Shown here: piece after piece, positions 1 to 10,109 of the stretch
Position numbering within the stretch: the stretch's first letter is position 1
Layout: each line of letters starts with the position of its first letter
DNA from: Phaeoceros laevis
Lineage: Eukaryota > Anthocerotophyta > Anthocerotopsida > Notothyladales
Assembly: GCA_049999765.1 (NCBI GenBank)
Contig: JBNGIQ010009366.1
Location: forward strand, 1 to 64,000
DNA: 64,000 bases
Direction of reading: 5' to 3'
The notes under the pieces: generated by a model
What the model was told of the DNA's origin: nothing
The model's input: only the letters and a program-made list of their open reading frames with translations
Databases searched by the model: none
Program-made: the position numbers and the translations under genes

Positions 1-1
1 T

Positions 2-1159
2 GTTGTGTATGGACAAATGGAGGAGGCGGGCCTCATTTTGGCTGACCATGTTACTTTGGCTTGCCTTCTGAAGGCGTGTGCAAGCACTGGTGCCTTGCAG
101 AAGGGCAGGGAGCTCCACTCAAAGATTGTCAAAAGAGGTCTGCTGGATGATGTAGTGGTGGGCAACTGCCTGGTGGACATGTATGCAAAATGTGGTGAGC
201 TGGAAAATGCACGCCAGGTTTTTGACAGCATGGCCACAAAGGATGTGGTGACATGGACAGCGCTGATCGCTGGGTATGGTGCTTGTGATGAAGGTCGCAA
301 GGCAATAGCTTGTTTTGAGGAGATGTTAGTTGCCGGTGTTCATCCTGATGATGTTACTTTTACTTGCCTCCTAGTAGCATGCAGTCATGAGGGACTGGTC
401 CACGAGGGTCGCAAACTCTTGGATTCCATGGCTGAACAGCATGGCATCAAACCTACTATCGAGCATTACTGCTGCATGAGTGATCTTCTTGCACGTGCTG
501 GCCAATTAGATGAGGCAGAGAAGATGCTATTATCATGTGAAGGCCAAAGTAATGTGGTGGGCTTGACGTCTTTGTTGAATGCCTGCAAAAGTCATGGGGA
601 TATAGAGAGGGCTGTCTGATGTTTTGAAAGCATTGTTAGGCTGGACCCTCAAATGGCCTCTGCCTATGTGGTCATGGCCAATGCCTACGCAGATGCGGGT
701 AGGTGAACCGATGTAGACAGGATTGAAACACAGAGAAGGGCAGCAGGAGCTAACAAGAAACCTGCAGTGGCGAGCATTGAGGTGAATAAGGAGGTACACA
801 GATTTCTGGTGGGAGAAAGGAGAAAGGATATTGCGCTTAAGGTAGAGAGCACAAATGCACGTGTGAAGCAGGAAAGAGGCCATGTACCTCACACAAAGCT
901 GGTGTTGAAGCCACTGAGTCAGAAGGAAAAGCAAGATGTGCTTTGTGGGCATGCGGAGAAGCTAGCTCTGGCGTTTGGTCTGTTGAACACTCCGAGTGGG
1001 ACACCTCTGGTGGTAACGAAGAATCTACGCATGTGCAGTGACTGCCACAGTTCCACGGAAATCATGTCAAGGCTTGAACAGAGAGACATTGTGGTAAGGG
1101 ATGGGTACCGTGTGCATCGATTCGCAAACGGGCGTTGCAGTTGTAAGGGACAACCGTGA
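2..1159 (+). pseudogene. PPR protein with DYW:KP C-terminus, 5' end outside the window, two in-frame stops
   Basis: The frame is open from the window edge. It encodes a PLS-type PPR tract (DMYAKCGELENARQVFDSM), E motifs, and a DYW-family deaminase-like domain with HAE and SDCH zinc-site motifs. Two features differ from a standard DYW domain. The PG box position reads KKPAVASIEVNK, which fits the KPAxA motif of the DYW:KP class, and the protein ends CSCKGQP instead of CSCGDYW. By family knowledge DYW:KP proteins are candidate U-to-C organelle editing factors. Two TGA codons interrupt the same frame, at 617-619 and 704-706. The second sits where relatives have Trp (AGR-stop-TDVDRIE). No splice signals remove them, so I call it a pseudogene. 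Sequencing error or readthrough is not excluded. Confidence 0.82.
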
Positions 1160-1877
1160 GAATACTGAAGATCTAACCAGTGCTCAGGTGAGTGTCCGAT
1201 GGTCTTTCTCTTGGGTGTGAAATGTTCTTGCTTAACTCTATCCCGTCAAATTGAGATTGTTGTCTTTCTCTTGGGGTGAATGTGCGTGCGTAACTGGGAG
1301 GGTACTGTACGTCAGGCTGTAAGTGCCCGCTTGAGCATTCTATGATGATCAGGTTGATCTGTCTTACCTGTAGTATATGGATCTGGATCTGTGTTAAGAA
1401 AGAGGATGACCGTCCTTTTAGCCTTCCAAGGCAAACCACAACAAGCTGCAATCAGCTTGTAAGGAGAGGTGTGATGAGCCTAATTAATCAACATCGAGTC
1501 ACTTTGTTGAGGCCTAAGTTGCAAGTACTTCATTTTCTTAGGTGTTCTAGGAATTTGATCGTTCTTACTATTCAGCGGTGTTGTGGTGGACCTGTACAGA
1601 CTTCCTGTGAAAGAAGACAGACGGTGCTTCTCAAAAGTATGTAACGTCAATGTATGGCACTGTTTGTGTGCATTGTTTACAAATGTATATGATTTTAGGG
1701 CAGGGCGTAGGGTAGAAAAGGGCTTAGGGCAGGGGTTAATCCCTTGCCTTCAGGGTAGTAGGGTAAGGAAAATCAACATCATAATTGTATACAAGAAGTA
1801 CTTGCCTTCGGAGATTAAGGTGTTCTTCATTGTGTAATAACTGCTAGAACTTCGGTCTCCTGGTTGTTTCGGTAAAG
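1160..1877. other. Intergenic, no gene seen
   Basis: Only short unsupported reading frames. It is too short to hold the missing N-terminal half of the SEC3-like gene that follows. Confidence 0.5.
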
Positions 1878-3621
1878 GAGAAGTGCGTAGAGCTGGAGAA
1901 ACTGAAGGCAACTTTTGTTGACAGGGCCGCCGCATTTCAATGCAAGGTGTGACTGAGCGGTACATAGATATCTAGCCACAAAGCTGATGCTGCTGGGTTT
2001 GTCCGGCGATTGCTGGCTGACCTCCAGGCCAGGATAAGCAGCCAGGTCAACAAGGTTAGAGTCCATCTGACACCAAAATCCTGTCTCTTCGAAAATGTTG
2101 TGGCATATGGGATGCCCTAGCACCAGCAGTCATTTTTAAGGGCATTTGTTGATGCGCATGAAGGCATGACCAGCAGTCCAATCCAATGTTGACACACAGT
2201 TTATAGAGGAGTATGCCCTTAATATAGAGAGAAATGGCAACGGGAAGCGAGCAGGGGTCTTATCCTACATCCCTAGGTGGGCGCCTGTTACGCATATTAT
2301 GACTAGTTGTTGCTCTATGCTGGATGTCGGTGATCAGCTGGGTGACCTTCAACCTCACTCCTGGTGCATGTTTGCTGTGTTAGCCGTGAAAATGGCGAGT
2401 CTCATCCAGCGCAACTCCAGGGAGGTGGTAGACACGGCATACATAAAGCTGGTGAGGTTGTGTGGCATGACTGGTTCCTTCCTGGTTCGAATTCCCTGTC
2501 TTGTCACTGACTGATGAGGATATGCTTGTCTGCAGGTGGGTTCAATGTTTGCTGTGCTTGATCTGTGGTGCAAGCCAGGACCCAAACCATTCAGGTGTGT
2601 TGCTGCTGGAGAGCTACGCGGCTTTCCAAAACAGGTGATGCGTTGGACCGTTTGGACCTGGCCCTTGGCGCATGATGTCACGTTGGTAGGGAGGGCTGGT
2701 TATTGACCCTTGTTTTTGGTGCTGTCTTGCCAGTATGTTTGACCTCGCCAACCTTGTCCCAGCTGTGGCAAAGTATTACCAGCAAGCAAGCGAGTCCTGC
2801 GAGCAAGCATGCACGCTCTACATCAACGGAATAATCACTTCTGTGAGTCCATCTCTACTAGTACCTCAGTAATGTGCCGGTGAGCAGGTCGGGAATGTGC
2901 AGTGGGCGTGTATTGTCTACTCCAAACTATTCGCTCAGCCTTGTTGGGACTGCAACAATTTGAAAACCTTCTTCATTTCACTCAGGTGGACAACTTGCTG
3001 TACACCATCACACCCGAAGAGGTACATTTAGCTTGCACTGCCGCTAATATTTCACGGTTGAGCTTATGCCGGAAAGCCTTCCTTCAGTATCTCTTGCAGT
3101 GTCATGAGTACTAGTCTTGGACTGAGTGCCTGATGCTCACGTTACTCTGTTCGTTGCAGGTTGCGTATCAAATAGGAACCTCCAGCAATGACCTTCGGAA
3201 GCTTTTGAGAGAGTCTTCCAGCTGTTTCTCTCCGATTGTGTGACAAAACGTGCAAGACGGGACCTGCTTCATGATCTTTGAGGCTTGCGTTTGAGTTGCT
3301 CGATGGAAGGTGACAGAAGTCTTACACAGCCGTGAACCGCTGAATGAAAACGCATCAGCAGAGTTGCTCCCCTCACTCTGGGACAAATGCAAGGTTACAC
3401 AATCCAAGCCTCCTCCACCCCCTGCAATACCGTATCTCGTCTCACAATCAACCGAGACTGCTTGAGTGCGTCTAACTGACCTTCCGTGCTGAAATCGCAT
3501 CATGCAGGAAAGCTTTGTGCACAAGTACGAGAGCTTGGAGAGCATGATGAGCCAGTGTTACTCGAGCGTAACTCTCAGCCCTTCGCTCGCGGAAATGAAA
3601 GAGCTGTGCAAAACTGTTTGA
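1878..3621 (+). pseudogene. SEC3: Exocyst SEC3 C-terminal exons, 5'-truncated and probably degenerate
   Basis: A chain of small plus-strand exons matches the plant SEC3 (exocyst subunit) C-terminal half in order. Pieces are KLKATFVDRAAAF (1878-1946), NIERNGNGKRAGVLSYIPRW (about 2190-2290), SREVVDTAYIKL (about 2410-2450), LLLESYAAFQN (about 2605-2635), [17 protein letters not shown] (2734-2842), QQFENLLHFT plus LLYTITPEE (to 3021), 3160-3239, ELLPSLWDKCK (3330-3393) and HKYESLESMMSQCYSSV to the stop (3508-3621). The last exons join in phase. SEC3 tethers secretory vesicles at the plasma membrane. The N-terminal half cannot fit upstream. Around 2565-2580 the match changes frame (SMFAVLD to QDPN). 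I infer a truncated copy; the intact last exons leave expression possible. Confidence 0.68.
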
Positions 3622-5587
3622 GGCGGAGTCTTGGCAGGAAGCAGTTACAAGTACTCTAGTGCCGCTATTCTGGCACAAATGCATCTTTCTCCATAGCCGG
3701 ACTCAATCAAGCTCCAATGACCTACTCCCACGGACTACTCCTGGCGCCTAGCCATGTCAATTAGCTACTCTCTTTTGCTCTCTAAAACTCATCCCGACGT
3801 GTCAGCCGCCAATTGTGTGCTCTTCGACTTTCTGCATGGAAGCTCACGCTGAGATACCAGTGGTGCGCCCGAGGACGCTGTGTGTGCTACAGCTGGTGGA
3901 TGCACATATGATTTCTCATCGATTCAAGGAGCATGTGAAGTGGAAAGCCGCCGGACGTCCGGAATTGGTTTCACAGCCTCCGAGATGGACAGAAAGGCGG
4001 AGGACGGGAAGGTGTTTGGACAACAAGGTCATGTGCACGTGTACGTACGTCCAAGGCACATGCATCTGGTACAGTAAACAGGTATGTACATGCATGCAAC
4101 ATGCATGGTGTGGTTCATTGATTAAGTATATGGCTAAGCGCGCTGAAGCCATGATGGAGCATCTTCTGTGGCTGTTAGTGAAGCAGGCAGCATGTGAGAG
4201 CTAACCAGAATGGCGTTCCCACACAAGGGTCTGTCAGTGACTGGTGCCGCGTCGCATGTTACTATGTTACTACTAGCAGAAGTCACTAGTAGGCACGACA
4301 TGGAGGCGTGAAACAGCACGCTGCCTTATATCCCGTTTTGGCGGCAGCCAGGCTGGGCGCCGACAGCCGGGCCCCCAGGTGGCCTACGCCATTCCCCTCC
4401 TAAAGGACATGCCAAACATACAGGTATACCTGGATGACTGGTGACTTCCAGTCATGGCGAGGGTACAGTGGTTATCCACAATGTCGGTGATACGTGGTGT
4501 ACAACTCTTGTTACAATGTAAGGGCTGGTCAGTCGTAGGACGTGTGTATGCAGGGCGTACAGCAGGACTTGGTGACGACCGGCGCAAGCGGTCATTGTCC
4601 CACGAGACACACATCCTTGCAGCGCCGATTTCGAAAATGACGAGGAACCGAAACTGTCGGAAGAGACTGGTTTGTCACTGACTGGACCGGTAGAAGGGGA
4701 ACACAGGGTAGCCCGTCCGTAACCCGCGCTCCGCTCCGCTTCTCCCGTTTCTAATAATAAGTGGGTACGGCTCCCCCACTCCAAGGCGGTTAATGAAGGG
4801 AAGCACCGCTGCGGCTCTTCCTTGGCCATGGCGGATCTGGAAGCCGAGTTCTTCTGCTCGTAGATACTGCGCTTTGCGCGTCATCGGGGCCAGCGTCAGC
4901 TAATCTTCATCTTCCGCATCCCGGGATCTCTCCGTTTCCGGCTTCTCCTTCTCCTCTGCCTCTTCTCCGTCTTCTCATTCTTCGTCTTCTTCTTCCTCCT
5001 CCTGCGGTGGCAACCAGAGGCTTCCACCCGCCCCTGCTCGCTACACATTTTGCGCATGCCTGCCCACGCTTGTCTCCTAGCGCCGGGATGAACCGCATGT
5101 GGCAGCGGAGGAGCGGGTGGAGGTTGCAGGAGCTCAAGTAGGTCTTCTTCCCAGCCTGGCCTGGCTATGCGGTACTACTGCATTGGGTCTCGCAAGCCCG
5201 CTCCCGCTCTTCCAGGACGGCGGGGGAGGTAGAGTGAGCGATCGGTCTGTGCCCGAGGATCTGTGTGTTGCGCGGACGGACGGGCAGGTGAGGACAAGCA
5301 CAGGACAGAATCTGTACTTGCCGGCGGCCGTTGTCTCTCTTCTTCCTGCGATCGCGATCGGCGTCCTTTCTTGAGCAGTCTTGCGGCTCGGCGGAAGAGA
5401 GATTTGCAGGTTGCCGGCGGGAGTTGCGCGGGAATCTGCGCGCACCAGGCCCTGTGCAGGGAGGCAATGCGGGACGTGCAACTGTCTGAAGAGGAGGAAG
5501 CGGGAGCAGCAAGTCACTAGGGTCGGCCACACCCGATCGACTCACTCCCCTGTGCTCTCTCACCAATTTTCTGTCAAGGTCACCAGA
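3622..5587. other. Intergenic and 5' flank of the downstream membrane-protein gene
   Basis: No domain or coherent exon chain found. The stretch 4920-5060 is pyrimidine-rich (CTTCTCCTTCTCC runs), and 5100-5587 is GC-rich and probably holds the promoter and 5' UTR of the next gene. Confidence 0.4.
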
Positions 5588-6906
5588 ATGGACCCGCTGG
5601 CTGTGCCGGCTGCTCACAATCCGCTTCTCAAGCAAGGACCAGATTCTCCGGTGTCCGTGTTCGACTTCGAGAGGAGGAAGAGCAAGAGCAGGTCCAAATC
5701 GGAGTACCCGGGCCTGTACCCCCCGCCCAGGCCTCCCCGGAAGAATTCCACTTCCCCGCCTTCACGCTACTCGGCGCTGAGGAGGTGCCAGAGCCAGCCG
5801 TCTGGATCCCCCAAGCAAGGAAGCAGGCGCGAGGGCTATCTCCAGCACCAAATGTCGGCCAATATCCTGTCGGAGCTGAACAACGCGGGGAGCAACAACT
5901 TGTCCCTGTATGGGAGGACTCTCGACTTCGAGTCTGCCTGCACGGCGTCCGCCCCGGGTTCACCTCCTACGGGGAAAGGTGCCGGCTTCACCGGCCGCGG
6001 CTTCTCACCATTGTCGGGCAAGGAAAACCATGACTCTCAGGGCAAATGTGCGCTAGGGGCGAGAGGTGGGTGGAGTGACGAGATGAATGTCACCACTGCG
6101 TGCTCCGAGATCGAGGAAATTTGTTTCGAGGGCGTAGAGAAGAAACGAAGCTGTCCGGCGCTCCTGCAGGACATGAGCCCGTTCACCATTTGGAGCAACA
6201 TTCAGGGCAAAACTCAGGGGCTGGAGCACAGGAAGACACCCTACTCACAAGTCAAAGCAGATGATGTGGAAGAGGTAGGTTTGCACCATCTGCCCTCCGT
6301 AGCCAGCCTCCTGAGCCCCGTTGCCTGTGTGGATGTGTAGTCCTGATGTTTGCCGCTTATCAGCAGGTAATCGTCAACATCAACGTGCAGAAGGTCAGCA
6401 AGAAGGATCTTCAGCTCAACCCTAGAGAATCCAGGCGGCTTGTGCTTTTTTTCATTCTTTTCAACCTACTGTTTGGAGGGCTTCTTGTGTTTCGGATTCC
6501 ACGAGCCGGCGAAACTGGGCTCCTCACTCCCAGAATTAGAAGGTATGTCATCTGCGCCGTGAGTACTGGCAACTAGCAAATGGCAACAAACAACTTTGTA
6601 AAATGATGCTGACTGGTTGTTTCACCCTCTGTTTGGAGCAGACCGGAGCAGCTGTTGAATCTGCATGGGAACTTTGGGTCGAAGTTGCAGTTTTATCGCA
6701 GGCTGGTGGGACCTAGAGAGAGGCTCGTAGCAATGGACCCTGGCCAGGGTGTGCAAACTCAACTCAGCAGTGAAAGCGGGAGCGTACCTTCAAACTTGCA
6801 GGGGGAGCTCAAGGGTGTCAAACCTTTTGAAGCCCATCTGGCGACAGCAGACCAGCAGAAAGCATCGGCAAGTGGGGTTGCGGTAGCCAACTTGTCAGCT
6901 ACGTAA
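5588..6906 (+). CDS. Unknown single-pass membrane protein, 375 aa, three exons
   Basis: Exons 5588-6274, 6367-6542 and 6642-6906 join in phase with GT-AG introns. The first acceptor is a CAGCAG NAGNAG site, so one residue may vary. The product has a long Ser/Pro/Arg-rich N-terminal region (SRSKSEYPG, PPPRPPRK, several SP dipeptides), then one hydrophobic segment at about residues 254-271 (LVLFFILFNLLFGGLLVF) and a polar tail of about 100 residues. The ATG at 5588 is the first Met of this exon that precedes the low-complexity domain; the frame is open further upstream, so a longer N-terminus cannot be excluded. I do not recognise the family. The layout suggests a tail-anchored or type II membrane protein with a disordered, possibly phosphorylated, cytosolic domain. 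Confidence 0.7.
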
Positions 6907-7947
6907 CCTCTTCGACATCGAGGTTCTAAGTCTACCTCCTAGTATGAGCTGAGTCGCCCTGCCCTCTGCAGATCGCGCAAACGGCTCCAGCGTGTTGCAA
7001 GACAACGTCTTCGTCAAGCTTTATCCTTGTAACTAAATAGTAGCTGCACCAGAAGGCTGCAAGGTGGACGGCGCCAGCAGCCAGTGGTTATAGCTGGTTA
7101 CAGTGAGAAGTGGTATCTTAAGCTAGTTAGCTTCTAAGTCCGGAGTGTAGCTACCCTCTGTACCGTGGAGACAACTTCCTGCAACGAGTTGCAACTTGGA
7201 CTGAGCTACCTTTGCCTTGCTTTTAGATGTAACGCAGGCAGGGACATAAAACGACGTCGTCTACTTCGACCTGGGACAACATCCCCATGTTGATGTAATT
7301 ATAAAAAGCTACTGAGTTGAAAAGTTTTCACGGGCTGGGAGGTGAGCCTCGTCAATTTGTGTCATGCAAATTCATGGCAAGTTTCTCAACTCCGTTATAG
7401 CTGGTTTTTTATTTGATTTATTTCCAGTGTTTACTGGGTGAAGACAAGTGATAAGTGTTCTCGTAAGCTAGTTAGCTTCTAAGTCCGTAGTGTAGCTACG
7501 TGCCCCTCTCTACCGTGGAGACAACTTCCTGCAACGAGTTGCAACTTGGATTGAGCCACCTTTGCCTGGCTTGTAGATGTAACCTAGGCCGGGACATAAA
7601 AGGACGTCGTCTACTTCAACCTGCGACAACATTCCCATGTTGGTGTAATCATAAAAAAGCTACTGAATTGTAAAGTTTTGACGGGCTGGGAAGGACGGAA
7701 ATTTTTTTGTAGTGCTTTGGGAGTTCAGCCTATTCAAATTGTGTCATGCAAATTCTTGGCAAGCTTCACAACGCCGCGAGCGCTGATCTTTGCAAAAGAC
7801 GAAGTCACCAGCAAGAAAATAAGTGGACAACATACGCCCTAAATGCGCCCCGGTTCATCTAGATTTCAGAGTATATTTCACATAAAAGGTTGTGGACGAC
7901 AACACAGGTCCTGGCTGCAAGGGGCGAGTCACGCTTCTCTTGCAACA
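6907..7947. other. 3' flank and intergenic region holding a direct repeat
   Basis: No coding signal. It contains two diverged direct repeats listed separately and lies between the 3' ends of convergent genes. Confidence 0.5.
7120..7772 (+). repeat. Direct repeat, two copies of about 270-305 bp
   Basis: Copy 1 runs about 7120-7390 and copy 2 about 7465-7772. Both start AAGCTAGTTAGCTTCTAAG, share a block beginning TACCGTGGAGACAACTTCCT, and end with GTGTCATGCAAATTC followed by TTGGCAAG or ATGGCAAG. The copies differ by scattered substitutions and an indel near the end. They lie just downstream of the membrane-protein gene, so they may be part of its 3' UTR. Confidence 0.85.
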
Positions 7948-9319
7948 TTATGCTCTGGACCGCAAAACTGTGCAGTTCCGGAGTCGCTTTTTTGCCCTCT
8001 TCCTCCGACAAAGGGGTGATCCCAGACGAGCCCTCCACGTCAAGTAGGTTCCTGCCACATCAATGGCGGGGGAGGTCGGGACCAAGCCAATTCCCCCTCT
8101 TGACAACATTGGCGCTGCTAGAAGCATGGCCAGAAACGCCCTGCCCAACCAGTCGTGGCAAAGGCCAACGATTAGGAAAGAAAGGAGGTTGGCCATAAGG
8201 CACGGGTATGCTCGGCGAGGCAGGGACTCCGTCGGCAGGGAGTCTGCACACAAGCAAAGCCCCACAGTTTAGCAAATGCAAGAGGACATCAGTCGCACTA
8301 ACGGCTTTGTCGCAAAAACGTAAGCAAATCCTGACAAGAGACTCACCGCTTTCAAGCGCTGCAGGCTCTGCTTCGCTACATATCGTTCCATTATGCTTCC
8401 TTGCACGTTCAAGCTCCTCTCTGAGAGCTACGTTTTCCATCGCTGTGTAATGGACCGCTTGCTGAAGATTGGTGCACTGTACCTCCAAGTATTTGCATTT
8501 CATCTCCAACTCCTTCACATAGCACTTTTGCCTTGACCTGGAGGCGCATGCTGACTCTCGATTTCTCATGAGCCTGACAAAGAAACATAGCACAGTAAAC
8601 ATCAATGGATCTTGACAAGGAGCTTGTCAATGTTGCTGGTGGCATTGAGATCCGTCTCACCTCAATTCCCGTTTCCTCTGACCTTCATCATCGAAAGTTA
8701 TTGCCGTGGTGTCCGGAAACAGTTCGTCCAAGCTCCCTGTGCCAGCTTCAACACCAGATCTCCAAGGTTGGGCCTCTGTGCCTCCCACCGACTCTGCCCG
8801 ATGAGCTCGGCAGGGTTTTTGAACAGCTGAATTATGGTGCACCTCGTTCTTACCCCTGCTGCGCTTCCCCTTGACAACAGATTCCTCAATTCCAGCTGCA
8901 CTTGGAACAGATGCCTCGCTTAGGTCACCCGGAGGAGTTTTTGCAGCTGCAACCTGCACCTCCTTACACGCCGGCTGAGGGCAAGCTAGCGGAAAAGAGC
9001 TGTCCTGTTGTCGAACGGCATCCGGCAAGGGCTGACAGATGGTAGTGTCGGCAGCTCCCTCTTCTTCGTCGACGAAGAGCACATCCCAAACAGGAGATCC
9101 ATCCCCAGCGGTCTCCAAGATGCTGCTCTTCCACCAGTCTCCACCATCGGCACTACTACGACCGCTCACGGCCGTGTCCGCAGGATCCACAACCTCGCCC
9201 GACTTACCGAGAAGGTCGTTAAGCAACCTGTCCCATTCGCTCTCTCGCCACACTGGATCCTCCGTCAGTGGTAATCCTGGCCCCGGCTCCCACGGACATC
9301 CATCCCGCTGGATGTCCAT
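7948..9319 (-). CDS. bZIP60-type membrane-anchored bZIP factor with IRE1 splice hairpins, copy A
   Basis: Exons on the minus strand are 9319-8661, 8573-8347 and 8243-7948, giving 393 aa. Residues about 215-275 form a bZIP: basic region RNRESACASRSRQK, then a leucine-zipper-like coiled coil. The N-terminus is acidic and fits an activation domain. Exon 3 encodes a hydrophobic segment (CLMANLLSFLIVGLC, then AFLAMLLAAPML, about residues 311-341), so the unprocessed product should sit in the ER membrane. The exon 2 to 3 junction carries paired hairpins with IRE1-type loops. Removing the 23 nt between the cuts yields a 348-aa form ending at 8060, without the membrane segment. By known biology, bZIP60 is activated this way in ER stress. 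The first in-frame Met (MDIQ) follows an upstream stop and is conserved in copy B. Confidence 0.88.
8225..8368 (-). promoter_or_regulatory. Predicted IRE1 cleavage sites in copy A mRNA (23-nt unconventional intron)
   Basis: Loop 1 is CUG|CAGC (8364-8358) on a 4-bp stem GAGC/GCUU. Loop 2 is CUG|CCGA plus one C (8238-8231) on a 6-bp stem GACUCC/GGAGUC, whose first G is the last base of exon 2. Both loops fit CNG|CNGN. The excised RNA would be 15 nt of exon 2 (8361-8347) plus 8 nt of exon 3 (8243-8236). The new frame stays open to 8060, and the processed coding length (1047 nt) is a multiple of three. The apparent 8-nt second loop is one longer than the classical seven. Confidence 0.85.
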
Positions 9320-10109
9320 GGGGAAGCTTACGCTTCCGCCGAGGCTGAGATGTGAGGTAGCTAATCAGAGCAACCGCATAAACATCATCCTCTCGGTCTT
9401 TCAGCCCGTCACAAAAACCTAATTACAAGAGTGCAAGCTACACTACAGTGAATACACTCTTTCCGTCGAAAGCACGAGCTTACAGCCAAACACGTATAGG
9501 TCAATGTTATTTGAGGCTGACATTCTTGAATATCCGGAGAAGGAGAGGGCGGGATCTTCACCTGTGTCGGCCGTCCCTGGCGCTCGCCGACACAATGTAC
9601 CAGACCTTCTGCATGGGGAGAGGTTCGTCAGTGCACGATCGAGCTCCGTGACCTCCTGACGGGGGAGGACGTCGATACTGCGGCAACTAGGCGTTTTGGC
9701 GCCGGAGCAATCTCCTTGGTCCTGCCATTCCGCTTTGTCTCGATAGATCTGTCGACTGCAATGAGCTGCTATTTTTTAGACAACTCGTGGAAGAGCTCAT
9801 CCAATTTTTCGATTTTAAGCTGGACTTAACTCTCGGAGAACTGACCCTCGTAGCCTGCTGCAATCATGTGATCAACTTCTATATAAGAGCAGCTCCAGGC
9901 CTGTAATGGGACCTCATCAATCATGCTAGGTAGTGACAGCCACTTGCTCCTAACAGAAAAGGACTTCGATGAAAACGGTCTACCAGGAACGAGTTGAAGG
10001 GAGCAAGTCGGTATAGATTTTCAAGCTTGCTGAAGCCTGCAGGTAGCTGGACAGGTGAGGCGGAACAGAAGCAGACATAGTAGCATAGGGAAGTGTGAGT
10101 CGGCTGAGG
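9320..10109. other. Divergent promoter region between bZIP copy A and the DeSI-like gene
   Basis: No coding feature is supported. The two flanking genes point away from each other, so both promoters should lie here. Confidence 0.5.

Noticed and set aside
617-706. In-frame TGA codons as recoding sites or editing targets
   Set aside because: This is a nuclear gene, and organelle U-to-C editing would not act on its mRNA; nonsense mutation is simpler.
2470-2505. tRNA-like GGTTCGAATTCCC
   Set aside because: No acceptor, D or anticodon arm around it; it falls inside the SEC3-like exon region.
3815-4204. 129-codon plus-strand frame upstream of the membrane-protein gene
   Set aside because: No domain, low-complexity composition and overlapping open frames on both strands.
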